Assembly: GCA_030544185.1 (NCBI GenBank)
Contig: JAUNRO010000174.1
Coordinates: 1 to 6,832, forward strand
DNA length: 6,832 nucleotides
Direction: 5' to 3'
DNA from: Propionibacteriaceae bacterium
GTDB lineage: Bacteria > Actinomycetota > Actinomycetes > Propionibacteriales > Propionibacteriaceae
Under the pieces are notes generated by a model, which saw only the letters and a list, made by a program, of their open reading frames with translations, was not told where the DNA came from and did not search any database. Below, piece after piece: positions 1-5,328 of the stretch. The first letter of the stretch is position 1. Each line of letters starts with the position of its first letter. The position numbers were made by a program, and so were the translations under genes.

Positions 1-982
1 CGGCAGGAGGCGCAGCCTGGCCGGGGGCTGCAGGCGCGGGGGCACCCGGACGGGGTGCAGGCTCGCTTGCCCGCGTAACCGGCTGGCCGACCGGGGGTGC
101 GTCAGCACTGTCTGGGGCCGTATTCCCCAGCCGTTCGACAGGGTCGCCGGGACCGGGATCAATGTCGCGGCGCGGGGCCGCCGGCGGATCGGTGAGTTCT
201 GGCTCGCCGGGATCCGCGCCGATCTCCTCCGGCCATTCGTTCTCGCCGGGCGTCGTGGTGGGCGTCGGCAGCGAGGTCTGGGCGCTGTCCTCAACCGGCA
301 ACGCCTCACCCACTGCAAACACACCTTCATAGGCATCGATGAACCAGCCCGGCCCGTCGCCCGCCGGCACGAGCCAATAGGACACCCGCTTGGCGATATT
401 GAGGTCGAACCCCGCGCCGGCCTCCTGATAGCGCAGATCGGCCTCGTGGACGATCGTGACCTTCATCCACAGCGGCGAATCCTCAGTAGCCTCGGTCGCG
501 CCGATCTCGCCGTTGCGGATCCACTGGCTCTGCACGGGACTCCCGTTGGCCGGCAGCCGCCACTCGGGTTGTTCCCAGTCATAGAACTGCAGGACGCGCA
601 GCGCGTCCTGATCCTCGGCGCTGCCCCCTAGCGCGGCCGCGACCCGAGCGGTCCAGCGGTCCCACAGGGCTGCCGTGACCTGGCCTTCCACGCCTGCGTT
701 GAGCTCCTGGGCCGTGAAGGTCTTCTTCTGCGGATCCATCAGCGCCGGGTCATAGCCACGCTCGAACGCAAACTGGGTGATCGAAGCGAAGGCCGAGGTG
801 ATCTGTTCGTCGGTGAAGTGCTTGCGCGCATTCGCGCTCACCGTGGGCCGGTCCACCCAGCGATCCGGGATCGCGTCGTCCGGGTCCCGGTTCACGCCGC
901 ATGCGGACAGCACCATGGTCATCAACAGCACCAAAACGAACCCGGCGTACGCCCTCCGGCGCCCCCATCCAGCACTTCGCAT
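1..982 (-). CDS. Lipoprotein of unknown function, proline-rich C-terminal region (3' end cut by window edge)
   Basis: The frame is open from an ATG at 982 to the left edge (327 codons) with no stop, so the C-terminus lies outside the window. The start has a purine-rich AGGGG about 8 nt upstream; an in-frame GTG three codons earlier is an alternative. Residues 1-28 form a lipoprotein signal: arginines at 8-10, a hydrophobic stretch at about 14-25, then lipobox L-S-A-C with the cysteine at 28. The protein should therefore be exported and anchored to the outer face of the membrane. Residues about 29-215 look like a folded domain with many Trp, Phe and Tyr (for example WDRWTARV, QFYDWEQPEWRLP and VSYWLVPAGDGPGWFIDAY). 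From about residue 220 it becomes a low-complexity Pro/Ala/Thr/Glu/Asp-rich tail, likely a cell-wall-spanning linker. I recognise no family and assign no function. The tRNA gene lies 106 bp upstream on the same strand. Confidence 0.85.
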   Translation of the reverse strand, partial: MRSAGWGRRRAYAGFVLVLLMTMVLSACGVNRDPDDAIPDRWVDRPTVSANARKHFTDEQITSAFASITQFAFERGYDPALMDPQKKTFTAQELNAGVEGQVTAALWDRWTARVAAALGGSAEDQDALRVLQFYDWEQPEWRLPANGSPVQSQWIRNGEIGATEATEDSPLWMKVTIVHEADLRYQEAGAGFDLNIAKRVSYWLVPAGDGPGWFIDAYEGVFAVGEALPVEDSAQTSLPTPTTTPGENEWPEEIGADPGEPELTDPPAAPRRDIDPGPGDPVERLGNTAPDSADAPPVGQPVTRASEPAPRPGAPAPAAPGQAAPPA

Positions 983-1069
983 GTTCGTCACCCCTGAATC
1001 CCGCCCAACAAAAAAGACGATAGCTCGGGGCTGGGGGCAATAAAACTTGAATAACAAGGGCAAACGCAA
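983..1069 (-). other. AT-rich spacer, probable promoter region of the lipoprotein gene
   Basis: This stretch between the tRNA gene and the lipoprotein gene is clearly richer in A/T than its surroundings. Read on the minus strand it holds several weak -10-like hexamers, including TTTTAT near 1045 and TATCGT near 1020 (these two are 17 nt apart), and a run of six T at 1015-1010. I cannot choose a single promoter. The short AGC/GCT stem before the T-run (about 1022-1032) is too weak to call a terminator. Confidence 0.3.
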
Positions 1070-1083
1070 CGCAAATTATTGCG
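1070..1083 (-). terminator. Small hairpin just downstream of the tRNA gene
   Basis: CGCAA and TTGCG form a 5-bp inverted repeat around the loop ATTA (or its complement), beginning six bases after the encoded CCA. On the minus strand it is followed by a mixed T/G stretch rather than a clean U-tract. It may help terminate the tRNA transcript or guide 3' trimming, but as a terminator it is weak. Confidence 0.25.
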
Positions 1084-1088
1084 AATGC

Positions 1089-1171
1089 TGGCTCCCCGGG
1101 TAGGAGTCGAACCTACGTCGCTAAATCCTGATTCAAAGTCAGGCGGGCCCTGCCGGCAGACCAACCGGGGA
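1089..1171 (-). tRNA. Atypical tRNA, anticodon UUG (tRNA-Gln by the code), CCA encoded
   Basis: Three arms are perfect. The 7-bp acceptor pairs 1165-1171 with 1093-1099. The 5-bp anticodon stem pairs 1139-1143 with 1127-1131 around loop CTTTGAA, giving anticodon TTG at 1136-1134. The 5-bp T-stem pairs 1112-1116 with 1100-1104 around the canonical loop TTCGACT. The discriminator is G and CCA is encoded at 1091-1089. U1-A72 and G73 fit known glutamine tRNAs. Two parts are odd. The variable region (1126-1117) is 10 nt, too long for an ordinary class I tRNA and with no stem as in class II. The 21-nt D region (1164-1144) is very GC-rich, has T where A14 is expected, and forms only an imperfect D-stem (GGTC with GGCC, one G-T pair, two unpaired bases after it). 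It may be a functional variant, a diverged extra copy or a decaying gene. That it is tRNA-like is well supported; the isotype is less certain. Confidence 0.8.
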
Positions 1172-1198
1172 ACGTCACCGCAACGGATGACGCCTGAC

Positions 1199-1204
1199 AG
1201 GCTA
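1199..1204 (-). promoter_or_regulatory. Possible -10 box of the tRNA gene
   Basis: On the minus strand TAGCCT fits the TANNNT pattern and lies 27 bases upstream of the tRNA 5' end, which would leave a leader of about 20 nt for RNase P to remove. No convincing -35 hexamer is visible at the right distance, so this is a weak call. Confidence 0.25.
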
Positions 1205-1225
1205 CCCCGAAGTGGCCCCGAGCGC

Positions 1226-1239
1226 GCATTCGCGAATGC
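1226..1239. promoter_or_regulatory. Perfect 14-bp palindrome, candidate operator of the TetR-type repressor
   Basis: GCATTCGCGAATGC is a perfect inverted repeat without spacer. It lies 18 bp before the ATG of the TetR-type gene, directly upstream of its -10 box, where a bound dimer would block RNA polymerase. TetR-family repressors commonly bind such palindromes next to their own genes. It also lies between the divergent tRNA and tetR-type genes. Assigning it to this repressor is inference from position. Confidence 0.55.
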
Positions 1240-1244
1240 CGGGT

Positions 1245-1250
1245 TAGTGT
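1245..1250 (+). promoter_or_regulatory. Probable -10 box of a leaderless promoter for the TetR-type gene
   Basis: TAGTGT matches TANNNT and ends 7 nt before the ATG at 1258, so transcription would begin at or next to the start codon. No good Shine-Dalgarno sequence precedes the ATG, which fits leaderless translation, common in actinomycetes. A canonical -35 is not visible; the candidate operator occupies the spacer. Confidence 0.5.
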
Positions 1251-1257
1251 CGTGGTC

Positions 1258-1890
1258 ATGAGTGAGGGGCGGGAGAACAGGCGCCGGGTCCGGATGACGG
1301 GCCAAGAACGCCGCGAGCAATTGATCGCCATCTCCCGCACCCTGTTCGCCGACAAAGGCTTCGAAGGCACGTCGATCGAGGAGATCGCCGCCAAGGCACA
1401 GGTCAGCAAGCCGGTCGTCTATGAACACTTCGGCGGCAAGGAGGGCATTTATGCGGTCGTGGTCGACCGCGAGGTGCTGACGCTGCTGCAGTCGATCCGC
1501 AATTCGCTCGTCGAGGGCAAGAGCCGCCGCGAGTTGATCGAGCGCGCCACGCTTGCCCTGCTCGACTATGTCGAGGGCCACACCGACGGTTTCCGGATCC
1601 TTATCCGCGACTCCGGCGTGGGCAGCAACTCGGGCTCGTTCGCGAGCATCCTCTCCGACGTCGCCTCCCAGGTGGAGGACATCCTCGTCGCCGAATTCAA
1701 GGCCCGGAAGCTCGACTATCGCGCGGCCCCGCTCTATGCCCAGATGCTGGTCGGCATGGTCGGGGTCACCGGCCAGTGGTGGCTGGACAACCGCAAGCAC
1801 AGCAAGCGCGATGTCGCCGCCCACCTGGTCAACCTGGCCTGGAACGGCATGAAGAACCTGGAGCCGAAACCGCAGCTGCGAGTCCAGTGA
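1258..1890 (+). CDS. TetR/AcrR-family transcriptional repressor
   Basis: This is a cytoplasmic DNA-binding dimer of 210 aa, normal for TetR proteins, that probably represses the adjacent exporter gene and itself. The N-terminal helix-turn-helix is clear: residues about 16-62 read GQERREQLIAISRTLFADKG, then GTSIEEIAAKAQVSKPVVYE and HFGGKEGIY, with the recognition helix around 49-57. The rest (about 63-200) is the helical ligand-binding and dimerisation domain, including a conserved-looking TDGFRILIRD segment and AQMLVGMVGVTGQWWLD. The sequence resembles a TetR group that is widespread in actinomycetes. I chose the ATG at 1258 because a -10-like TAGTGT ends 7 nt upstream; a GTG at 1252 and an internal ATG at 1294 are alternatives. 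The stop overlaps the GTG start of the transporter (GTGA), so the two are translationally coupled. The ligand is unknown. Confidence 0.92.
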   Translation: MSEGRENRRRVRMTGQERREQLIAISRTLFADKGFEGTSIEEIAAKAQVSKPVVYEHFGGKEGIYAVVVDREVLTLLQSIRNSLVEGKSRRELIERATLALLDYVEGHTDGFRILIRDSGVGSNSGSFASILSDVASQVEDILVAEFKARKLDYRAAPLYAQMLVGMVGVTGQWWLDNRKHSKRDVAAHLVNLAWNGMKNLEPKPQLRVQ

Positions 1891-3047
1891 GCGTGGCGCG
1901 ATCCGGGCGCACCGCGCTGGCGTCGGTGGCGGTGATGTTCGCCGCCAACGGCCTGACGCTCGGGGCGTACGCCGCCTCCCTGCCCACCCTGCGCGAGCGC
2001 CTCGCGCTCGACCACCTGCAGATCCCGCTGGTCCTGCTGGTCGTCGGCTCGTTCGGGATCCTGGGCATGCAACTCGGCGGTCGGGCGATCGAGCGGTTCG
2101 GCGTCCGCGCGGTCGCGCTCGCGGGCTTTCCGGGGCTGGTGCTGGGCGCGATCGCGTTCGGCGTGTCACCCACCTATCCCGTCGCCCTCACCGGCGGTGC
2201 CCTGATCGGGGTGGGCAACGGCTTGCTGGATGTGGCGATGAACGCCTTCGCCGTCCATCTCGAACAGGGCCGCAGCTCCGCTGTGATGAGCCGTCTCCAC
2301 GCGCTGTGGTCGCTCGGGAATTTCGCTGGCGCCGGCTTGGTCCTAGTGGTGGGACGCCTGGTGGGGTTGGATCTGCTGATGCCGATCGCGCTGGGCATCG
2401 CCGCCGGAGCCACTCTGATCACCGGCGGCGCGCTGGCGCGCTGGTGCCCGTATGCCGCGCCCGATCCCCCGCGCACTCGCCGAGGATCGGGGGGTCGCAT
2501 CCCGCCGATCGCGTGGCTGCTGGGTGCGATGGCGATCGCCTTCGGGCTCGCCGAGGGCACCGCCTATGACTGGTCGTCGATCCACATCACCGACGTCGCC
2601 GGAGTCGATCCGGGCATCGGCGCGCTGGGCCTCACTGCGACAGCCGCGGCCATGGTCGCGATCCGGCTGATGGGCGATTGGCTGGTCGACCGGTTCGGCC
2701 GCCGGGCGGTGGTGCGGTTCGGCGGCGCGTGCGCCGGAGTGGGGTACGCCGTCGTGGCACTCACCTCGGCCCTGCCGGTGTTGCTCGGGGGCTGGGCACT
2801 GATCGGCTTCGGGGTCGGGATGATCGCCCCGCAGGTCTATGCGGTGGCCGGTCACACCGGCGGGCCGCGGGGGCTCGCGCTGGTGGTGACGTTCGGTTAT
2901 GCGACGTTCCTGTCCGGCCCCGCGGTCATGGGTGCGCTGATCGCCGGAGTCGGCATCCAGCCCGCAATGTTCGCCCCGGGTCTCATGTGTCTGGGACTGA
3001 TCGCGCTCGCCCAGGGCATGCCCGAACCGGACCGGGTGGCGCCCTGA
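1887..3047 (+). CDS. MFS transporter, YbjJ-like (probable exporter)
   Basis: This is a polytopic inner-membrane protein of 386 aa with about 12 hydrophobic segments, the usual size for the major facilitator superfamily. Both copies of the loop 2-3/8-9 signature are visible: GGRAIERFGVR (residues about 64-74) and GDWLVDRFGRRAVVR (about 263-277). Segments LDVAMNAFAVHLE (114-126) and MSRLHALWSLGNF (134-146), and AEGTAYDWSS in the second half, are typical of the YbjJ-like MFS group. A basic, proline-containing cytoplasmic loop (about 186-207) separates the halves. I chose the GTG at 1887, which overlaps the TetR-type stop as GTGA; the frame is open further upstream but only inside that gene. An ATG at 1935 would cut into the first membrane helix. 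There is little Shine-Dalgarno, consistent with coupled translation. It is likely controlled by the TetR-type protein and driven by the proton gradient; the substrate is unknown. Confidence 0.92.
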   Translation: MSVARSGRTALASVAVMFAANGLTLGAYAASLPTLRERLALDHLQIPLVLLVVGSFGILGMQLGGRAIERFGVRAVALAGFPGLVLGAIAFGVSPTYPVALTGGALIGVGNGLLDVAMNAFAVHLEQGRSSAVMSRLHALWSLGNFAGAGLVLVVGRLVGLDLLMPIALGIAAGATLITGGALARWCPYAAPDPPRTRRGSGGRIPPIAWLLGAMAIAFGLAEGTAYDWSSIHITDVAGVDPGIGALGLTATAAAMVAIRLMGDWLVDRFGRRAVVRFGGACAGVGYAVVALTSALPVLLGGWALIGFGVGMIAPQVYAVAGHTGGPRGLALVVTFGYATFLSGPAVMGALIAGVGIQPAMFAPGLMCLGLIALAQGMPEPDRVAP

Positions 3048-3063
3048 CGCTCCGGCTCAGGGC
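3041..3063. terminator. Inverted repeat spanning both convergent stop codons, possible bidirectional terminator
   Basis: GCCCTGA (3041-3047) and TCAGGGC (3057-3063) form a perfect 7-bp stem around a 9-nt loop. The left arm ends with the TGA of the MFS gene and the right arm begins with the complement of the TGA of the TPR gene. There is no T-run on either side, so it would be a U-tract-less hairpin of the type often proposed in high-GC actinomycetes. Confidence 0.5.
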
Positions 3064-3518
3064 CGGTTGAGCTGTGCCTTCGCCTGCTCCACCACGGCGT
3101 GATATTTCGGGTCCTGGTCCTCCAACAGCCCCTTCGGGCCGCGCATATGCGCATAGAGCAGGTGGTGGGCGGCCTCAGCCATGTTGCCCAACTCGAACTC
3201 GGCCTGGCCGAGCCGCAATTGGATGAAGGCATTGCCGATCCCGCTCGGCGAGGCCGAGGCGGCGGCGAAGTTGTCCCGCGCCTCCTGCCAGCGCCCGGCC
3301 TCGAAGTGGATGTTCGCGACCGAGGCATAGAGCCAGGTCGCCGCCACCCACTCGTGCTTGGGCTCGGGCAGCAGATCGAGGCCGGCCATGAAGCTGGCCA
3401 GCGCCGCATCGTCGGCACCGGCCTCGAGTTCCTCGGTGCCGGCCCGCACGTGCTCGTCGAGTTGAGCGGCGATGGCCTCGTCGAGGTCCTCGTGGTCGTG
3501 GTCGTGGTCCTGCGGCAT
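3057..3518 (-). CDS. Small tetratricopeptide-repeat (TPR) protein with His/Asp-rich N-terminus
   Basis: This is a cytoplasmic protein of 153 aa without signal peptide or membrane segment. After an acidic, histidine-containing start (QDHDHDHEDLDE, residues 3-14) come helical pairs with TPR spacing and residues: about 23-52 (AGTEELEAGADDAALASFMA), about 60-92 (ATWLYASVANIHFEAGRWQEA) and about 96-127 (NAFIQLRLGQAEFELGNMAEA). The ending LLEDQDPKYHAVV matches a widespread small bacterial TPR family whose members mediate protein-protein contacts and have no known enzymatic activity. The ATG at 3518 has AAGGAG four bases upstream, a strong ribosome site. It lies 48 bp after the sugar dehydrogenase gene on the same strand and is probably the last gene of the MarR operon. 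The His/Asp motif might bind metal, but six residues of alternating His/Asp are weak evidence. A specific role cannot be assigned. Confidence 0.85.
   Translation of the reverse strand: MPQDHDHDHEDLDEAIAAQLDEHVRAGTEELEAGADDAALASFMAGLDLLPEPKHEWVAATWLYASVANIHFEAGRWQEARDNFAAASASPSGIGNAFIQLRLGQAEFELGNMAEAAHHLLYAHMRGPKGLLEDQDPKYHAVVEQAKAQLNRP
3491..3508. repeat. Three tandem CGTGGT hexamers inside the TPR gene
   Basis: CGTGGT is repeated three times exactly. On the minus strand it encodes the alternating His-Asp residues near the N-terminus of the TPR protein. Being a multiple of three, changes in copy number would lengthen or shorten the His/Asp motif without a frameshift. Confidence 0.7.
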
Positions 3519-3566
3519 GGTGCTCCTTCAGTTCGCGTGCGCCTCGGTCAGCGTACGCAAAACCCC

Positions 3567-4772
3567 TCAGACTTCCGGCACCAGTTCCAGGAGGCGCCCG
3601 CTGCGCCCGTCCTCCAGCACCCAGATCGAGCCGTCGGGGCCCTGGGCAACATCGCGGATTCGCTCCCCCATGTCCCATTCGTCGCCCTTCTCGGCGTCGG
3701 TCCCGTCGAGATCGACCCGGAGGAGAGCCTGGCCGGACAGCGCACCGGCGAACGCGTCACCCCGCCACTGCGGGAAGACGTCGCCGTCATAGATCATCAG
3801 GCTGCCCGGGGAGACCGACGGGGTCCACCCGACCTTTGGGGGCTCGAACCCGTCTCCGGGTGCGTGGTCCGGGATTTCCGCCCCGCCGTAGTGCGAGCCG
3901 TTGGACGCCTCCGGCCAGCCATAGTTGCGTCCCTCCAGCACGAGGTTGATCTCGTCGCCACCCTGCGGACCCATCTCGGAGATCCACAGGTTGCCGTCCG
4001 GGTCGAACGCGATGCCGAGCGGGTTGCGGTGGCCATAGCTCCAGATCTCGGCGGACACGCCGCCGCGGTCCGCGAACGGGTTGCCCTCGGCCGGTGTGCC
4101 ATCGGGGTTGAGCCGCAGGATCTTGCCCAGGTTGGTCGACAGGTCCTGGGCCGGGTCGAACTTCTGCCGGTCACCGGAAGTGACGAACAGGTGACGCCCG
4201 TCCGGGCTGAACGCCATGCGGTGGGCGAAATGGCCGTTGCCGGTGGTCTTGTCCTGGCGCCAGATGGGGGTGAGATCCACCAGGTGTGCCGCCGAGCCGG
4301 CGGAATCCAGCTGAGCGCGCGCGATGACGGCACCGGTCCCACCGTCACCACGCTCGACCCAGCTCAGATAGATCGTCTGGTCCTGCTCGAACCTCGGGCC
4401 CGGCACGACGTCCCCGAATCCGCCCTGGCCGGAGTCGACGACCTCCGGCGCACCCTCAACCGTCACGGTCGCGCCCGACTCCTGGTCGCGCAGCAGCAGT
4501 TCGCCCGACTTCTGGGTGATCAGCAGCTGGTTCGTCCCGGGCAGGAACGCCATCGCCCAGGGGTTGGACAGGTTGGCAACCTCGCGGGGCTGGAAGCCCG
4601 TCGGGACGGCATCGGTCGTCGCCTCGCCAGCGGGGCCCGCGGGCGTGGTGGTGGTGGCCGCTGTCGGAGCGGCCCCGTCCGGGCTCGTCCCGGGGCCCGG
4701 GTCGGTCGGTGCAGAACAACCGGCGAGCGCAACCGCGCTCAGCAGTGCAGTGGCCAGGGCGGTTCGTCGCAT
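3567..4772 (-). CDS. PQQ-dependent sugar dehydrogenase (glucose/sorbosone dehydrogenase family) lipoprotein
   Basis: This is a 401-aa six-bladed beta-propeller enzyme of the soluble aldose sugar dehydrogenase type (E. coli YliI/Asd-like), expected to oxidise sugars with PQQ and calcium. A lipoprotein signal ends at lipobox L-A-G-C with Cys 19, so it acts outside the membrane. A Pro/Thr/Ala linker (about 20-55) follows. Family motifs are in order: NPWAMAFLPG (70-79), GGFGDV (117-122), GNGHFAHRMAF (178-188; His 181 aligns with the catalytic histidine of soluble glucose dehydrogenase), TSGDRQKFDPAQDL (198-211), GKILRLNPDGTPAEGNPF (216-233), EIWSYGHRNPLGIAFDPDG (242-260), EMGPQGGDEINLV (266-278), GRNYGWP (281-287), and RIRDVAQGPDGSIWVLED (371-388). 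The catalytic core looks intact. The ATG at 4772 has only a weak GGTAGG 8 nt upstream. It starts 22 bp after the MarR-type stop, so MarR control is likely. Some actinomycete relatives lack proven PQQ activity; substrate and cofactor are inferred from the family. Confidence 0.9.
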   Translation of the reverse strand: MRRTALATALLSAVALAGCSAPTDPGPGTSPDGAAPTAATTTTPAGPAGEATTDAVPTGFQPREVANLSNPWAMAFLPGTNQLLITQKSGELLLRDQESGATVTVEGAPEVVDSGQGGFGDVVPGPRFEQDQTIYLSWVERGDGGTGAVIARAQLDSAGSAAHLVDLTPIWRQDKTTGNGHFAHRMAFSPDGRHLFVTSGDRQKFDPAQDLSTNLGKILRLNPDGTPAEGNPFADRGGVSAEIWSYGHRNPLGIAFDPDGNLWISEMGPQGGDEINLVLEGRNYGWPEASNGSHYGGAEIPDHAPGDGFEPPKVGWTPSVSPGSLMIYDGDVFPQWRGDAFAGALSGQALLRVDLDGTDAEKGDEWDMGERIRDVAQGPDGSIWVLEDGRSGRLLELVPEV

Positions 4773-4794
4773 GTGTCGAACCTACCGAAGGCGC

Positions 4795-5283
4795 TCAAGC
4801 GGAGACGTGCAGCATGAGCGCGCGCAGCAGGGCCGACAGCTGTCGGCGCTCGGCACCATCGAGCCCCCGCAACAGCTCGTCCTCCTCGACCAGCAGGGAT
4901 TCCAGCGCTCCGTCGACGGCGGTGCGCCCCGCATCGGTGAGCCCGACGAGGACCCCGCGGCGATCGTCGGGATCCGGCGAGCGGCTGACGAGCCCGCGCG
5001 CCACCAGCCGGTCGACCCGGTTGGTCATCGTGCCCGAGGTCACCAGGGTCTCCTTGATGAGCCGGCCCGGCGACAGCTCATAGGGCGCGCCGATCCGTCG
5101 CAGGGCGGCCAGGACATCGAACTCCCAGCCGACGATGTCGTGATCGGCGAACGCCTTCTTGCGGGCCTGATCCAGCAGATGGCTCAGCCGGCTGACACGG
5201 CTGAGCACCTCCATCGGCGAGAGATCCGCGTCCGGCCGCTCCCGCCGCCAGTCGGCGAGCAAGCGGTCGACATCATCGGGCAT
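4795..5283 (-). CDS. MarR-family transcriptional regulator
   Basis: This cytoplasmic dimeric winged-helix repressor has 162 aa, normal for MarR proteins. Residues about 24-50 form the N-terminal dimerisation helix (MEVLSRVSRLSHLLDQARKK), WEFDVLAALRR (53-63) is the usual first DNA-binding-domain helix, LVTSGTMTNRVDRLVARGLV (80-99) is the recognition helix and DPDDRRGVLVGLT (104-116) is the wing with its basic tip. The C-terminal helices (about 120-160) complete the dimer interface. The ATG at 5283 is supported by a -10 box ending 6 nt upstream and by the whole helical N-terminus. The sugar dehydrogenase gene follows after 22 bp and the TPR gene after that, so these are likely its targets. The near-palindrome at 5301-5320 is a good candidate for its operator. 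Its signal is unknown; no cysteine is present in the protein, so thiol-oxidation sensing as in OhrR is unlikely. Confidence 0.92.
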   Translation of the reverse strand: MPDDVDRLLADWRRERPDADLSPMEVLSRVSRLSHLLDQARKKAFADHDIVGWEFDVLAALRRIGAPYELSPGRLIKETLVTSGTMTNRVDRLVARGLVSRSPDPDDRRGVLVGLTDAGRTAVDGALESLLVEEDELLRGLDGAERRQLSALLRALMLHVSA

Positions 5284-5289
5284 TCCCCC

Positions 5290-5295
5290 ATCCTA
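5290..5295 (-). promoter_or_regulatory. Probable -10 box of a leaderless promoter for the MarR-type gene
   Basis: On the minus strand TAGGAT fits TANNNT and is followed by only six bases (GGGGGA) before the ATG at 5283. Transcription would begin at or within a base of the start codon, so the message would be leaderless. The G-run could instead act as a poor Shine-Dalgarno in a longer transcript from upstream. The -35 region is not canonical and falls within the near-palindrome. Confidence 0.5.
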
Positions 5296-5300
5296 GACAG

Positions 5301-5320
5301 GATTCTTGATGTCGAGAATC
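5301..5320. promoter_or_regulatory. 20-bp near-palindrome, candidate MarR operator
   Basis: GATTCTTGATGTCGAGAATC consists of two 9-bp arms with a single mismatch around a 2-bp centre. Its core (TCTTGATGTCGAGA) resembles the TCTTGATATCAAGA-like sites recognised by many MarR-family proteins. It lies 18 bp before the MarR-type start codon and immediately upstream of the -10 box, where binding would repress the gene. It also separates this gene from the end of the oxidoreductase gene 8 bp further upstream. Confidence 0.65.
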
Positions 5321-5328
5321 TTTGCCCG

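Noticed and set aside
1010..1040. Possible Rho-independent terminator ending in the six-T run before the lipoprotein gene
   Set aside because: The only stem before the T-run has about three base pairs, and it would lie in front of the gene's start.
1093..1171. Reading the tRNA on the plus strand, where the anticodon loop would be TTCAAAG (CAA, leucine)
   Set aside because: The acceptor stem is compatible with both strands, but the canonical TTCGACT T-loop and the encoded CCA occur only on the minus strand.
1089..1232. GCGAATGC direct repeats (1081-1088, 1232-1239) as attachment sites of an element integrated at the tRNA
   Set aside because: Eight bases is too short, nothing but the tRNA lies between them, and no integrase or mobile gene is present.
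988..2169. Open frame on the minus strand (393 codons) crossing the tRNA and the TetR-type and MFS genes
   Set aside because: It reads through the tRNA gene and opposite two clear genes; its product is low-complexity and Arg/Ala-rich without any domain.
3099..4817. Long open frame on the plus strand (572 codons) opposite the TPR and sugar dehydrogenase genes
   Set aside because: It lies antisense to two genes with clear family motifs; its composition is what GC-biased third codon positions produce on the opposite strand, and it has no recognisable domain.
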